The notes: generated from the letters alone by a model not told the origin. Counted from the first letter of the stretch, positions 38,049-50,658 are shown. The stretch is DNA of 64,000 nt from Methylocystis sp. KS32 (GCA_002862095.1 PHSQ01000003.1:186001-250000); one strand, 5' to 3'. Numbers and translations: made by a program.

Positions 38049-39850
38049 GACGGCGCTCGTGCAGAGTCCTCTTTTGAGTTCTGGAAAGAATCTTCGACGC
38101 GACCCGCTAACAGTAACAGGCGATCGATGCCGACGGGCTCGTCCCGCAGCAGCGGAACGACGGCATAGCGATGCGCGTGACGAGTAGAAACCGCGTCCAC
38201 CTCCCCCAGTTCGTTACGCGCGCGTTGGCGCAGCAGCGGAGAACGAGGCCGCGCCGCCGCAATGCTGTTGTTGACGATCCAGGCCCAAGGCTCGATGCCG
38301 GCGCGTCGCAGATCGGCCTGCAAATTCGCCGCTTCAAGCACGGGCGTCGTCTCGGCCAGGGTCACAATAAGCGCCTTGGTTTGTTTCGAGTCCTGAAGAT
38401 GCATCATCGGCGTCGTGTAATGCGCGCCTTTCGCGTCCAGCTGACGCGCGACTTCCCGGTGATAGGCCCCGGTGGCGTCGAGCAGAAGCAAGGTGTGCCC
38501 CGTTGGCGCGGTGTCCATCACCACGAAGATTTTTCCCGCCTCGCGAATGATGCGCGAGAAGGCTTGAAAGACCGCAATTTCCTCGGTGCATGGCGAGCGT
38601 AGATCCTCTTCGAGAAGCGCTCGGCCTTGGGCATCCAGTTTTGCGCCCTTTGCCGCCAGCACCTCTTGGCGGTAACGCTCGGTTTCCGCATGAGGGTCAA
38701 TGCGGCTGACCGTGAGATTGCTCATCGAGCCATTCAAGGTTTCCGTCAAATGCGCGGCCGGATCGGATGTGGTGAGGCGCACCGGAAGTCCGCGGCGCGC
38801 CAGCTCAACGGCCACCGCCGCCGCCAGGGTGGTTTTGCCGACGCCGCCCTTGCCCATCAGCATCACGAGGCCGTGGCCATCCGCCGCGATGCCATCAACG
38901 AGTTCCGACAAGCTTGGCGCGTCGAGTTCGATCGGCTCGTCGCCGCCTGGGTCAGCTTGCGGCGGCGGCGCGATGAGCAACCGGCGCAATGAGTCGAGAC
39001 CCACGAGATTGAAGGGCATCAGTGGAATATGATCGCACGGCAGCGCCCGAAGCGCATCGGGCGTCGCGGACAACGCGGCTTGCTCTCTTTCACGGATGGC
39101 GTTCGCCAAGTCGTCTCGCGCCGCTTCTTCCTTGGGCAGTAGGCCGTTTATGACGAGATATTGTTGTTTGAGGCCTATCGCCGAGAGTTCCGCATGAGTG
39201 CGGTCCGCCTCGCGCAAGCTCGACTGCTGGGCGCGCGCCACCAGAATCAAACGGGTGCGGCGCGCGTCGGCCAAGGCTGCCACGGCCGCGTCATATTGGT
39301 TGCGCTGTTTTTCCAGGCCGGCCAAGGGGCCAAGGCAAGAGGCGTCGCCCTTGCCTTCCGCGAGGAAGCCGCTCCATGCTCCGGGCAGTTGCAGCAGCCG
39401 GATGGTGTGACCCGTCGGAGCAGTGTCAAAAATAACATGATCGTAATCGTCGGTCAGCGCCGAGTCGACGAGAAGCGCCGTGAACTCGTCAAAGGCGGCG
39501 ATCTCCGTCGTGCAGGCTCCAGAAAGCTGTTCTTCAATGCCCTTGACCACGGCCTCGGGAAGCACGCCGCGCACGGGGCCGACGATACGGTCGCGATAGG
39601 CTTGCGCCGCCGCCTGCGGGTCGATTTCCAGCGCGAAGAGGCGCGGCACGGCGGGGATGGCGGTGATTTGGTTGCCGATGCCGACGCCGAAGGCCTGGCC
39701 GACATTGGACGCCGGATCGGTGCTGACCAGCAGGACGCGCCGCCCGGCGTCGGCAAGCTGAATCGCCGTCGCGCATGCAATCGAGGTCTTGCCAACGCCG
39801 CCCTTGCCGGTGAAGAAGAGAAAGCGCGGAGGCTGTTCGAGAAATATCAT
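38039..39850 (-). CDS. arsA: Arsenite-transport ATPase ArsA
   Basis: A 603-residue two-domain ATPase. Walker A loops are GKGGVGKTS (15-23) and GKGGVGKTT (333-341), each preceding a DTAPTGHT switch (FDTAPTGHTIRLLQLPG and MDTAPTGHTLLLLDATG). Metalloid-binding cysteines fall at Cys113 (SGACTTEIAAFDEF) and Cys172 (ASCLGPLAG), the same numbers as in plasmid R773 ArsA. A third lies in RSPCTEEIAVF. ArsA powers arsenite export by ArsB or a similar pump and receives arsenite from ArsD. Both partners ArsD and ArsC are adjacent; the pump is not. Confidence 0.94.
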   Translation of the reverse strand: MIFLEQPPRFLFFTGKGGVGKTSIACATAIQLADAGRRVLLVSTDPASNVGQAFGVGIGNQITAIPAVPRLFALEIDPQAAAQAYRDRIVGPVRGVLPEAVVKGIEEQLSGACTTEIAAFDEFTALLVDSALTDDYDHVIFDTAPTGHTIRLLQLPGAWSGFLAEGKGDASCLGPLAGLEKQRNQYDAAVAALADARRTRLILVARAQQSSLREADRTHAELSAIGLKQQYLVINGLLPKEEAARDDLANAIREREQAALSATPDALRALPCDHIPLMPFNLVGLDSLRRLLIAPPPQADPGGDEPIELDAPSLSELVDGIAADGHGLVMLMGKGGVGKTTLAAAVAVELARRGLPVRLTTSDPAAHLTETLNGSMSNLTVSRIDPHAETERYRQEVLAAKGAKLDAQGRALLEEDLRSPCTEEIAVFQAFSRIIREAGKIFVVMDTAPTGHTLLLLDATGAYHREVARQLDAKGAHYTTPMMHLQDSKQTKALIVTLAETTPVLEAANLQADLRRAGIEPWAWIVNNSIAAARPRSPLLRQRARNELGEVDAVSTRHAHRYAVVPLLRDEPVGIDRLLLLAGRVEDSFQNSKEDSARAPSWT

Positions 39851-39868
39851 GGCGACCTTTCGTGGAAT

Positions 39869-40225
39869 TCAGCAGCTTTTGCCGCCGCAGCATCCGCCCT
39901 GCTTCGCAGCAGGGGGCGCTTCCGCCGCGCCGAACCAACGAGCCAGTTCGGCGCGGTTGGGATAGCGGCCAGCCAGGGCCACCTCCCCATCGACGAGGAT
40001 CAAAGGCAGCGCCTCTTGTCCCGACCGTTCCAGAAAACTCTTTACCGTTGAATTTTCGGCGAAAGCCATGGGTTGCTGGGCGAGATTGAAGCGTTCGATC
40101 CGAGCGCCGTTCTGCCTGGCCCAATCCACATCAGCCGAGAAACTGACCAAGGCCTGGTCGACGTCAACGCCGCACACGCCTGTGCTACAGCACAGCGCGG
40201 GGTCGAATATTTGGATCGTCTTCAT
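39869..40225 (-). CDS. arsD: Arsenic metallochaperone ArsD
   Basis: A 118-residue ArsD, which passes arsenite to ArsA and can act as a weak repressor. The essential cysteine triad is in PALCCSTGVCG (Cys12, Cys13, Cys18), a thioredoxin-like fold follows (LPLILVDGEVALAGRYPNRA), and the tail has further vicinal cysteines (GGCCGGKSC). It lies 18 bases upstream of arsA. With the neighbouring arsR gene decayed, ArsD might be the only regulator left in the cluster. Confidence 0.92.
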   Translation of the reverse strand: MKTIQIFDPALCCSTGVCGVDVDQALVSFSADVDWARQNGARIERFNLAQQPMAFAENSTVKSFLERSGQEALPLILVDGEVALAGRYPNRAELARWFGAAEAPPAAKQGGCCGGKSC

Positions 40226-40267
40226 TTTGAACCTCCATCAATGGTTGGAGCTTTCTCTGACGGCGCA

Positions 40268-40725
40268 TCAGGCTGTTTCCCGAACACAGGTTGCGCCTTC
40301 CATTTGGCCGACTTCTCCGACGCGCTTGGTAAGCGCGAGTTTAGCGAGACTTTCTACGGGGCAAGCGGTGAAGGCTCCGATCCGGTTTTCAGGTGGGAGA
40401 AAGCGAGGTCGAACGCGCGTTGCTTTTCGATATAGGCGCCATCGACCGCCGCAGGCTCTTCGATTCCCTAATGCGCATCCATCGCAACGATCGTCGCAAC
40501 CGTCCTTGAGCAGGAACGGCGTCATTTCGGGGAGGCGCGGAAGATTGGCGCGAGCAAGCGCGACCAGATGCGCCGACATGGTGTTCTGTGGAAAACCGTG
40601 ATCGAGCGCGCCCATTCGCCTATGGGAACGCCTTGCCGCTCCGATTTTATCCGCAACCCGAACGTTTCCCGCCGTGTGGTTTGAACGAGGGCGGCGAACG
40701 CAGCGATAGGTTCCTTGTATTCCAT
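40268..40725 (-). pseudogene. Fused remnants of arsR and a thioredoxin-type arsC
   Basis: Read on the minus strand, the start MEYKEPIAAFAALVQTTRRE and then GVPIGEW matches an ArsR-family repressor. A frameshift leads to NTMSAHLVALARANL, the recognition-helix region. The effector half is missing. Further down another frame reads GIEEPAAVDGAYIEKQRAFD. This matches the C-terminus of low-molecular-weight-phosphatase-type ArsC, which normally has H-W-G before it; here the Trp codon is TAG. A deletion probably joined arsR to the 3' end of an arsC. Identification rests on motif memory. Confidence 0.6.
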
Positions 40726-40792
40726 AAATCCAGAATGACAGATGCGTATGGCTATAGCAAGGCTGAAAACAAAATTCGCTCAGCCCGACGGT

Positions 40793-40909
40793 AGAGCGCT
40801 TATCGACCAGACGGAATCGTCTGGTCGATCAAGAAATCGCTCCAGATTCAAAAAGCTGGAGCAAAATCTAGTCGAAAAAGTCTATCAACTTGTTCGGATT
40901 TTGCTCTAG
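40793..40909 (-). repeat. Palindromic repeat family A, inverted copy at petC end
   Basis: A near-complete copy in minus orientation: TAGAGCAAAATCCGAACAAG and ATTTTGCTCC form the first palindrome, CGACCAGACG and CGTCTGGTCG the second. The petC stop codon TAG at 40906-40908 coincides with the first bases of the element. The hairpins may also act as a transcription end or mRNA stabiliser for petABC. Confidence 0.88.
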
Positions 40910-41757
40910 TGCTCTACCCGAGACCAGATGCGGCGCTTGACGAAATAGAGCATCGTGGCGAAGACGACGAGGAAGGAGAGCGCCCCGAGACCGACGCTCT
41001 TACGTCGATCGAGGTGGGGTTCGGCGGACCACATGAGGAAAGCCGCGATGTCTTGCGCGTATTGCTCGACCGTCTGAGGCGTCTTGTCGTCGTATGTAAC
41101 GGAGCCGTCGACCAGCGGAGGAATCATGCCGATGCGGCGACCCGGCATATAGATGTTGTAATATTGCCCCTCCGTCAGGCTCATATCCGCCGGCGCTTCG
41201 CGATACCCCTGCAAGAGCGAGGCGATGTAGTCCACGCCATACTCCTGGTAGGAAAATCCCGGCAGCGCGTCCAGCAAGAAGGTCGGGAAACCGCGAGAAT
41301 AGCCGCGCGCTTTCGCGAGCACCGACATATCCGGCGGATAACCGCCGCCCAGCGCCGCGCGCGCCGCCTGCTCATTGGCGAAGGGAGGCGGGAAGTTATC
41401 GCTGGCGCGGCCCGGCCGTTCGAAATAATCGCCGGAGGCGTTTGGACCGTCCTTGATTTTGTAACTGGCGGCGAGCGCTGCCACCTCCTCCTTCGAGAAG
41501 GCGGGACCGCCTGGCTCGCCGAGATTGCGGAAGGCGAGAAATTTGATCGAGTGGCAACTCGAGCAGACTTCCTTATAGACCTTGAAACCGCGACGAAGCT
41601 GCGCCTGATCGTAGCGCCCGAGAACGCCGGCGAAGCTCCAACTAAATTGGCGAGGCTTTTCCGCGTGCTTGACTTCGCTTTCGCTCGCTCCCGCCGCGCC
41701 CGGAGCGCCCATGGCGAGAGCCGCGAGCATGATCGCGCCAAAACCCAAACTTCTCAT
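40906..41757 (-). CDS. petC: Cytochrome c1 of the bc1 complex
   Basis: From the ATG at 41757 the protein has 283 residues with signal peptide MRSLGFGAIMLAALAMGAPG. The heme motif is EVCSSCHSIKFLAFRNL, and the axial Met is probably in YNIYMPGRRIGMIPPL, typical of cytochrome c1. The C-terminal anchor is GLGALSFLVVFATMLYFVKR. It carries electrons from the Rieske protein to soluble cytochrome c. GGAAG precedes 41757; an alternative start at 41820 would overlap petB by eight bases. The stop codon lies in repeat family A. Confidence 0.93.
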   Translation of the reverse strand: MRSLGFGAIMLAALAMGAPGAAGASESEVKHAEKPRQFSWSFAGVLGRYDQAQLRRGFKVYKEVCSSCHSIKFLAFRNLGEPGGPAFSKEEVAALAASYKIKDGPNASGDYFERPGRASDNFPPPFANEQAARAALGGGYPPDMSVLAKARGYSRGFPTFLLDALPGFSYQEYGVDYIASLLQGYREAPADMSLTEGQYYNIYMPGRRIGMIPPLVDGSVTYDDKTPQTVEQYAQDIAAFLMWSAEPHLDRRKSVGLGALSFLVVFATMLYFVKRRIWSRVEH

Positions 41758-41812
41758 CGGCAACTTCCGCTTTTCGATCTTGCGTTTGGTCTGCGGTTGG
41801 CGGCGTCCCGGC

Positions 41813-43069
41813 TCAAACATGGGAGGCGTCCTCCGTCACGGCGTTAGCCGCCGCGATCGACGATGATATGGATTCGGGCTCGGGCCTTGTCTTTTCGTGC
41901 TTGCCGAGCCAAGGCAAGAGCAGAAGAAAGTGGAAGAAATAATAGGCCGAGAGGATTCGCGCCGCCCAGAGATAAACGCCCTCGGCCGGCTGCGCGCCAA
42001 GATAGCCGAGACCCAGCGAAACGGCGACGAAGACCCAGAACGCCTTGCGGAACCAAGGACGATAGCGGCCGGATTTCACCTTGGATGTGTCCAGCCAGGG
42101 CAGGGCCGCCGGGATCAGCACGGCGGAGAACAGCGCAATCACGCCAAGCAGCTTGTTGGGGATGGCGCGAAGGACCGCGTAGAAGGGCAGAAAATACCAC
42201 TCCGGCACGATATGGGCCGGCGTAACCATTGGATTCGCCTCGATGTAATTATCCGGATGCCCGAGATAATTGGGGACGAAAAACATCATCCAAGCATAGA
42301 GAACGAGGAACGCGCCGATGCCGAAGGCGTCCTTCATGGTGGCGAAAGGGGTAAAGGGAACGGTTTCCTTTTCGACCTCCTTGACCTCGACGCCCGTGGG
42401 ATTGTTCTGCCCAGTGACATGCAGCGCCCACACATGGATCGCCACGACGGCCACGAGAATGAAGGGCAGCAGATAATGCAGGGCGAAGAAACGGTTCAGC
42501 GTGGCGTTATCCACCGAATAGCCGCCAAGGAGCCAGTCCGTGATCGATTGGCCGACCACGGGGATGGCGGTGAAGAGATTGGTGATTACCGTCGCGGCCC
42601 AGAACGACATCTGGCCCCAGGGCAGCACATAGCCGAGGAAGCCCGAGGCCATCATCAGCAGGAAGATCGCGATGCCGACGATCCAGAGCACCTCGCGTGG
42701 CTCTTTGTAGGAGCCATAATACATCCCCCGGAGGATGTGGAGATAGACGGCGAGGAAGAACATAGAGGCGCCGTTGGCGTGCGCGTAGCGCAGGAACATC
42801 CCCCAGTTCACGTCGCGCATGATGTGCTCGATCGACGCGAACGCGAGCGTCGTTTCAGGCGTGTAGTGCATCGCCAGCACGACGCCGGTGACGATCTGCG
42901 CGACGAGCATGAAGGACAGAATCGCCCCGAAGGTCCACATGTAGTTCAGATTCTTCGGCGTCGGATAGGCGACGAAGGAATCGTACATGAAACCTAGGAT
43001 CGGCAGTCGGCGCTCGAGCCAACGCGCGAAGGGGCTTTTGGGGGTGAACTTGGAAGGTCCGCTCATCAA
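41813..43069 (-). CDS. petB: Cytochrome b of the bc1 complex
   Basis: A 418-residue cytochrome b with eight or nine membrane helices, including the b6/IV-type C-terminal part in one chain. The bis-histidine ligands occur in [20 protein letters not shown] and [20 protein letters not shown]. The quinol-site motif [10 protein letters not shown] is intact. It oxidises ubiquinol and pumps charge through the Q cycle. It is not fused to cytochrome c1, unlike the fbcH arrangement of Bradyrhizobium. The gene order is petA-petB-petC. Confidence 0.96.
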   Translation of the reverse strand: MMSGPSKFTPKSPFARWLERRLPILGFMYDSFVAYPTPKNLNYMWTFGAILSFMLVAQIVTGVVLAMHYTPETTLAFASIEHIMRDVNWGMFLRYAHANGASMFFLAVYLHILRGMYYGSYKEPREVLWIVGIAIFLLMMASGFLGYVLPWGQMSFWAATVITNLFTAIPVVGQSITDWLLGGYSVDNATLNRFFALHYLLPFILVAVVAIHVWALHVTGQNNPTGVEVKEVEKETVPFTPFATMKDAFGIGAFLVLYAWMMFFVPNYLGHPDNYIEANPMVTPAHIVPEWYFLPFYAVLRAIPNKLLGVIALFSAVLIPAALPWLDTSKVKSGRYRPWFRKAFWVFVAVSLGLGYLGAQPAEGVYLWAARILSAYYFFHFLLLLPWLGKHEKTRPEPESISSSIAAANAVTEDASHV

Positions 43070-43119
43070 ACTCGTCTCGGGCGCAGGGGTTGCAGGCGGG
43101 CGAGGACCGGTGTGGACGG

Positions 43120-43638
43120 CTAGCCGATCTTGATCTTCGTGTCGCTCACGAAGACATAGTTCGGCACCTCGAGATTGCTGGGGGCTGGGCCGCTACGGAT
43201 GCGACCCGAAGTGTCGTAGGTGGAGCCGTGGCAGGGACAGAACCAGCCGTCGAACTCCCCTTCATGGCCGATCGGGATACAGCCGAGATGCGTGCAGATG
43301 CCCACGACGATCAGCCACTCGGGCTTTTTGACGCGTTTCGAATCGGCTTCCGGATCGGGGAGGCTGGCGAGAGGCGTGTTTTCCGCCTCCGCGATTTCGG
43401 TCGGCGTGCGATGCCTTACGAACACCGGCTTGCCACGCCATTTTACCGTAACGATCTGCCCGGGAACAATGCCGGTCAAATCCACTTCCGTCGACGACAG
43501 CGCGAGCGTCGTAGCGTCTGGGTTCATCTGGTCCAGCAGCGGCCACACCGCCCCGGCGGCCGCGACGGTCGCCATCGCTCCCGTTGCGATATAGAGGATG
43601 TCGCGGCGGTGGGGCTGGGCAATTGTGTCGTCGCTCAC
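43120..43638 (-). CDS. petA: Rieske iron-sulfur protein of the bc1 complex
   Basis: A 172-residue Rieske protein. A twin-arginine-like N-terminus ([20 protein letters not shown]) forms an uncleaved membrane anchor. The 2Fe-2S ligands are in CTHLGCIP and CPCHGSTYD, two Cys and two His. It takes the first electron from ubiquinol and swings to cytochrome c1. It is first in the petABC operon. Confidence 0.95.
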   Translation of the reverse strand: MSDDTIAQPHRRDILYIATGAMATVAAAGAVWPLLDQMNPDATTLALSSTEVDLTGIVPGQIVTVKWRGKPVFVRHRTPTEIAEAENTPLASLPDPEADSKRVKKPEWLIVVGICTHLGCIPIGHEGEFDGWFCPCHGSTYDTSGRIRSGPAPSNLEVPNYVFVSDTKIKIG

Positions 43639-43966
43639 TCGGAACCCTTTCCGGAATCTTGCGCCATTTGTTCGCGGCTCGCCATGTTATCGTCCTTTCC
43701 GCCGCTCCGACAACACCCGGAGGACGATCGCCGGGAAAGTCTTTCTCCTCGTAGTAGAGGCTTGGGTTGTGGCGCCAAATTTCCACCTTGTCCACAAGGC
43801 GTGCAAGCTAAAATTGGAGGCGAGCCGCCCGCGACGGCGCAAAGTCGAGTTGACAATACGACCGCGTCGCGGCGAAACCACCGGCTAAAGCGCTCCCAGA
43901 GCGCTCGGAAAGACGCAAGCATCGGAGCGAGCGGGACGTTTCGCCGCAGGGAGAAGAGGGCGAATC
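43639..43966. other. Divergent promoter region between petA and trmL
   Basis: About 330 bases without a gene. It should hold the promoters of petABC and trmL. TTGACAATACG at 43851 resembles a -35 element, and the same 11 bases recur at 44476 just upstream of hemF. No matching -10 box at proper spacing is convincing. Confidence 0.4.
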
Positions 43967-44479
43967 GTGGATAGAGAAACAGCATCCGTCCCGCCGACGC
44001 CCGCCAGGTTAACTCTCGCCCTTTACCAGCCCGACATTCCGCAGAACGCCGGGACCATGCTGCGCATGTGCGCCTGTCTCGGCGTCGACGCGGCGATCAT
44101 CGGCCCCGCCGGTTTTCCCACGGGAGACCGCCATTTCCGGCGGTCCGGCATGGACTATCTGGATCATGTGTCGCTCGCCCGGCACGCCTGTTTTTCCGAC
44201 TTCGAAAACTGGCGCGCCGCGCAGATTCCGCCCCGCCGGCTCGTCCTCCTGACCACCAAGGCGAGCGCGGCGTATTGGGATTGCGACTTTCGAATCGGCG
44301 ACGTGCTGATAGTTGGGCGGGAATCCGCCGGCGTGCCGGACGAAGTGGCCGATCGCGCTGATCGCGCCGTCGCCATACCCATGCAGCCGGGAATGCGCTC
44401 TCTCAATGTGGCGGCGGCCGCCGCGATGGCGCTGGGGGAGGCGCTTCGACAAATCGGGAAGCGCCGAGGCGTCGCTTGA
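43967..44479 (+). CDS. trmL: tRNA (cytidine(34)-2'-O)-methyltransferase
   Basis: A 170-residue SPOUT methyltransferase that modifies the wobble base of certain leucine tRNAs. Motifs are LALYQPDIPQNAGTMLRMCA at the N-terminus, then IGDVLIVGRESAGVPDEV and IPMQPGMRSLNVAAAAAMAL, which form the deep trefoil knot that binds S-adenosylmethionine. It starts with GTG at 43967, about ten bases after a purine-rich stretch. It is followed by hemF on the same strand. Confidence 0.92.
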   Translation: MDRETASVPPTPARLTLALYQPDIPQNAGTMLRMCACLGVDAAIIGPAGFPTGDRHFRRSGMDYLDHVSLARHACFSDFENWRAAQIPPRRLVLLTTKASAAYWDCDFRIGDVLIVGRESAGVPDEVADRADRAVAIPMQPGMRSLNVAAAAAMALGEALRQIGKRRGVA

Positions 44480-44539
44480 CAATACGCGCCGCGCGCAAGG
44501 CTAAACTATATTTATCATGAGCTTACGGAGAAGGCGAAC

Positions 44540-45439
44540 ATGCTTCAGCAACGCAAGGAGAGGGCGCAAGCCTGGTTCGAGTCCCTGCAGGAGCGCATTT
44601 TTGCGGCCTTCGAGGCGCTGGAGCGGGAAGCGCCGGGGCCGTTTTTCCCGGGGGCGGAGGCTCCGGGACAATTCGTCGCCTCGCCCTGGAGCCGCAAGGA
44701 CCATTCGGGCGAGCCCGGAGGCGGCGGGCGCATGGGGATTATCAAAGGGCGTGTTTTCGAGAAAGCGGGCGTACATGTATCGACCGTTTTCGGGCGATTT
44801 CCCGCCGAATTCGCCGCGCAAATTCCCGGGGCGGGCGACGATCCCCGTTTTTTCGCGACCGGAATATCGCTGATCGCCCATCCCTGGAACCCTAACGTTC
44901 CCGCCGTTCACATGAATACGCGTTTCGTCGTCACCACCAAGGCGTGGTTCGGCGGCGGCGCGGATCTGACTCCGGTGCTGGAGCGACGGCGCGATCGGAA
45001 CGACCCCGACGCGACCGCCTTTCACGCCGCGATGCGGCGCCCGTGCGACGCGCATAAGGACGTGGCCGATTACGAACTGCTCAAAAAATGGTGCGACGAC
45101 TATTTTTTTCTCAAGCACCGCAATGAGCCGCGCGGGATCGGCGGCATTTTCTATGACTATCTCAACAGCGCTGGCGACGCCGAAAACTCTGGCTGGGACA
45201 AGGATTTCGCCTTCACGCGGGACGTGGGCGAGGCCTTCCTCGACATCTACCCCACGCTAGTGAGGGCCAATGACGCCAAGCCTTGGTCGGAGGCCGATCG
45301 GGAGGAGCAGCTCATCCGGCGGGGACGCTATGTGGAGTTCAATCTGCTTTACGATCGCGGAACGATCTTCGGCCTGAAAACGGGCGGTAATGTCGATTCG
45401 ATTATTTCTTCGATGCCTCCGGCGGTCAAATGGCCGTGA
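44540..45439 (+). CDS. hemF: Oxygen-dependent coproporphyrinogen III oxidase
   Basis: A 299-residue HemF that converts coproporphyrinogen III to protoporphyrinogen IX using O2. Signature stretches are [20 protein letters not shown], then [14 protein letters not shown] and [20 protein letters not shown]. The C-terminus has [20 protein letters not shown]. Length and motifs are normal. Heme demand from the many cytochromes in the window makes it a useful neighbour, but it need not be co-regulated. Confidence 0.95.
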   Translation: MLQQRKERAQAWFESLQERIFAAFEALEREAPGPFFPGAEAPGQFVASPWSRKDHSGEPGGGGRMGIIKGRVFEKAGVHVSTVFGRFPAEFAAQIPGAGDDPRFFATGISLIAHPWNPNVPAVHMNTRFVVTTKAWFGGGADLTPVLERRRDRNDPDATAFHAAMRRPCDAHKDVADYELLKKWCDDYFFLKHRNEPRGIGGIFYDYLNSAGDAENSGWDKDFAFTRDVGEAFLDIYPTLVRANDAKPWSEADREEQLIRRGRYVEFNLLYDRGTIFGLKTGGNVDSIISSMPPAVKWP

Positions 45440-45442
45440 GAC

Positions 45443-45835
45443 TCAGCGCTCGGCGGCGCGGCGACCGAAGGTCCAAAGCCGGTTGATGAAAAAGGTCACG
45501 AACATGATGAGAACGGTCGTGACGAGCTGGGCTGGCAGATAGGGCGCGCCAAAGCGAGTGACGAAGAGGCTCATAAGCAGGAAAGTCAGGCAAAACCCCA
45601 GGGACGCCACCAGCGCGAAACGCCAACCGGCCTCCTCGTGAGGCCGGTCGCTGGCGAAGGTGTGCCGGCGATTGAGCGCATAGGAAACCACGCCGCCAAC
45701 CGAATAGCCCACCAGCGTCGCGGGCACGGGCGGCCAGAGCGCCGCCTCCACCAGGGCGATCAGCGCCGAGTAATGGGCGATGGAAGCGGCGGCGCCGACG
45801 AGGGCGTAGGTCGAAAGCTGGCGAGGAATCGTCAA
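45443..45835 (-). CDS. GtrA-family membrane protein
   Basis: A 130-residue protein with four hydrophobic helices, the layout of the GtrA/DPMS family. It begins QLSTYALVGAAASIAHYSAL and has YALNRRHTFASDR and FFINRLWTFGRR, both typical NR-x-(Y/F/H/W)-TF motifs of the family. Members are linked to moving lipid-linked sugars across the membrane, but the substrate here is unknown. It is convergent with hemF and nine bases from the cytochrome c gene end upstream on the same strand. Confidence 0.88.
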   Translation of the reverse strand: MTIPRQLSTYALVGAAASIAHYSALIALVEAALWPPVPATLVGYSVGGVVSYALNRRHTFASDRPHEEAGWRFALVASLGFCLTFLLMSLFVTRFGAPYLPAQLVTTVLIMFVTFFINRLWTFGRRAAER

Positions 45836-45843
45836 GATCGGGC

Positions 45844-46260
45844 CTAATGCGGAAGGTTCGAGTAATATTGCGCGAGAGCCTCGAGTTCCTCGTCGGTGAT
45901 GTGGCGGCTCATATAGCGCATTTCCTTGTGGGGCCGCTTGCCAGTGCGAAAATTCTTGAGTTGCTCGACAAGGTAGCGGTCATGCTGCCCGGCGAGATTC
46001 GGAATCTCGACGTCCTTGGCGATTCCCTCCGCGCCGTGGCAGGCGGCGCATTGCGCAATCACGTCCTGGAGTTCGGCGCTGTCGACCGCCTTGGCCGCCC
46101 CCGGAAGCATCATGACTAGAGCAAAAGCCGAAAAAGTTGATAGACTTTTTCGATTAGATCTTGCTCCAGCTTTCTGAATCTGGAGCGATTTCTTATCGAC
46201 CAGACGATTCCGTCTGGTCGATAAGCGCTCCAGGAAAATCAGCGCAACTGAGGATTTCAC
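45844..46260 (-). CDS. Monoheme cytochrome c with repeat-encoded N-terminal insert
   Basis: A 138-residue class I cytochrome c. The heme motif CAACHG is at about 71-76, the likely axial Met in MRYMSRHITDEEL, and IPNLAGQHDRYLVEQLKNFR is typical of c553/c4-type domains. Residues about 10-48 are encoded by a 117-bp copy of repeat family A, exactly 39 codons, in frame. Without it the start would read MKSSVALIF plus VMMLPGAAKA, an ordinary signal peptide. With it, the hydrophobic run STFSAFALVMMLPGAAKA could still direct export. Whether the protein is still made is unknown. Confidence 0.75.
   Translation of the reverse strand: MKSSVALIFLERLSTRRNRLVDKKSLQIQKAGARSNRKSLSTFSAFALVMMLPGAAKAVDSAELQDVIAQCAACHGAEGIAKDVEIPNLAGQHDRYLVEQLKNFRTGKRPHKEMRYMSRHITDEELEALAQYYSNLPH
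46116..46232 (+). repeat. Palindromic repeat family A, copy inside a cytochrome c gene
   Basis: A full 117-bp copy: CTAGAGCAAAAGCCGAAAAAG, tgatag centre, ATCTTGCTCC, then CGACCAGACG-attc-CGTCTGGTCG and AAGCGCTCC. It lies in the 5' part of the cytochrome c gene on the opposite strand without a frameshift or stop. The length is a multiple of three, which preserves the frame. Confidence 0.9.
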
Positions 46261-46463
46261 TTCATTCCCCCTCCGAGAGAGCGATCGGTTGCGCGGCTAT
46301 CATTACCCGTCTTTTCGTCGCTCCGAAATGGCCCGGAATCGTCGCGCGACCTTCGTCCGCCCCTTCACACAAGCGTCAATCTCGTCTAGGTAAAGCCCAA
46401 CTTTCGAGCCGGGCGCGCCCGCTCGCGCCCTCGCAAGGGCATTTGAGGGACGCGTTCCGGTCC

Positions 46464-46491
46464 AAAAGGCCCGGCGACGCGGCCTTTTTTT
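46464..46491 (+). terminator. Intrinsic terminator in the carB leader
   Basis: AAAAGGCC, loop CGGCGACGC, then GGCCTTTTTTT: a strong hairpin with a T tract on the plus strand, ending 75 bases before the carB ATG. The gene upstream is on the minus strand, so there is no plus-strand gene for it to close. It is therefore a candidate attenuator of carB or the end of an unannotated small RNA. A smaller stem, GCCCT/AGGGC, lies at 46427-46440. Confidence 0.6.
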
Positions 46492-46566
46492 ATGCGCGCG
46501 CCATCGAGAGGCCGCGAAAACGGAATCCAGCCCGTCCAGCTCGGACGGGCGTCCAGAAGGACGCCA

Positions 46567-49890
<3,324 letters not shown>

Positions 49891-49897
49891 GTCGTCA

Positions 49898-49922
49898 GGC
49901 TGGAGCCTTTGTTTCTCCAGCC
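49898..49922 (+). terminator. Hairpin after carB
   Basis: An 8-bp stem GGCTGGAG/CTCCAGCC with loop CCTTTGTTT, eight bases after the carB stop. No T tract follows, so termination is uncertain. Another hairpin, TCCCGAC/GTCGGGA, at 50079-50098, precedes greA. Confidence 0.4.
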
Positions 49923-50123
49923 GCGGCAGCCGAAGGCCGAGTTTCGCCGCAAGGGCGAAAACGGCTTTTAGAAGCGGCGCCAAAAAAAACCGCGTTCGAG
50001 CCTTCAAAGGCTTTGTTCCAAATCCGAGTGATTCGCCCTCCTCCGGAGCATGGCCCGGCGGAGCCGTAAAAGGCTTTCTCCCGACAAGAAGGTCGGGAAT
50101 GACAGAACGAGAGAGCAGGAACG

Positions 50124-50597
50124 ATGGAGAAAGTGCCCATGACCGTCGGCGGCCACGCCGCCCTGGAGGAGGAATTGCGCCGCCGACAGCAAATCGATCG
50201 TCCGCGCATCATCCAGCAGATCGCGGAAGCCCGCGCGCATGGAGATCTTTCCGAAAACGCCGAATATCATGCCGCCAAGGAGTCTCAATCCCTTAACGAG
50301 GGACGGATCGCCGAGCTCGAGGACAAGCTCTCTCGCGCGGAGGTCATAGATATATCGAAGCTTTCCGGCTCAACGATCAAGTTCGGCGCAACCGTCACCG
50401 TGCTCGACGAGGACACTGAGGAAAAGAAAAGCTACCAGATCGTCGGCGAGGCCGAGGCCGACGTGAAGACGGGCCGAGTTTCCATAACCTCGCCCATCGC
50501 CCGCGCTCTGATCGGCAAGAAGGCGGGCGACACGGTCGAGGTCAAGACGCCCGGCGGCGGCAAGAGTTACGAAATCCTGAGGGTCGCCTTCGTGTGA
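50124..50597 (+). CDS. greA: Transcription elongation factor GreA
   Basis: A 157-residue GreA, which rescues backtracked RNA polymerase by stimulating RNA cleavage through the secondary channel. The N-terminal coiled coil carries the acidic tip in [20 protein letters not shown]. The C-terminal FKBP-like domain has [30 protein letters not shown] precedes the ATG at 50124; an ATG at 50139 would also give the conserved start [14 protein letters not shown]. It follows carB in an arrangement common in alphaproteobacteria. Confidence 0.95.
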   Translation: MEKVPMTVGGHAALEEELRRRQQIDRPRIIQQIAEARAHGDLSENAEYHAAKESQSLNEGRIAELEDKLSRAEVIDISKLSGSTIKFGATVTVLDEDTEEKKSYQIVGEAEADVKTGRVSITSPIARALIGKKAGDTVEVKTPGGGKSYEILRVAFV

Positions 50598-50658
50598 GCG
50601 CCGTGGCGGCGCCGAGATCACGCCGCGTTTGAGCGATTCTGAAAATTGAGAGCGCGCC

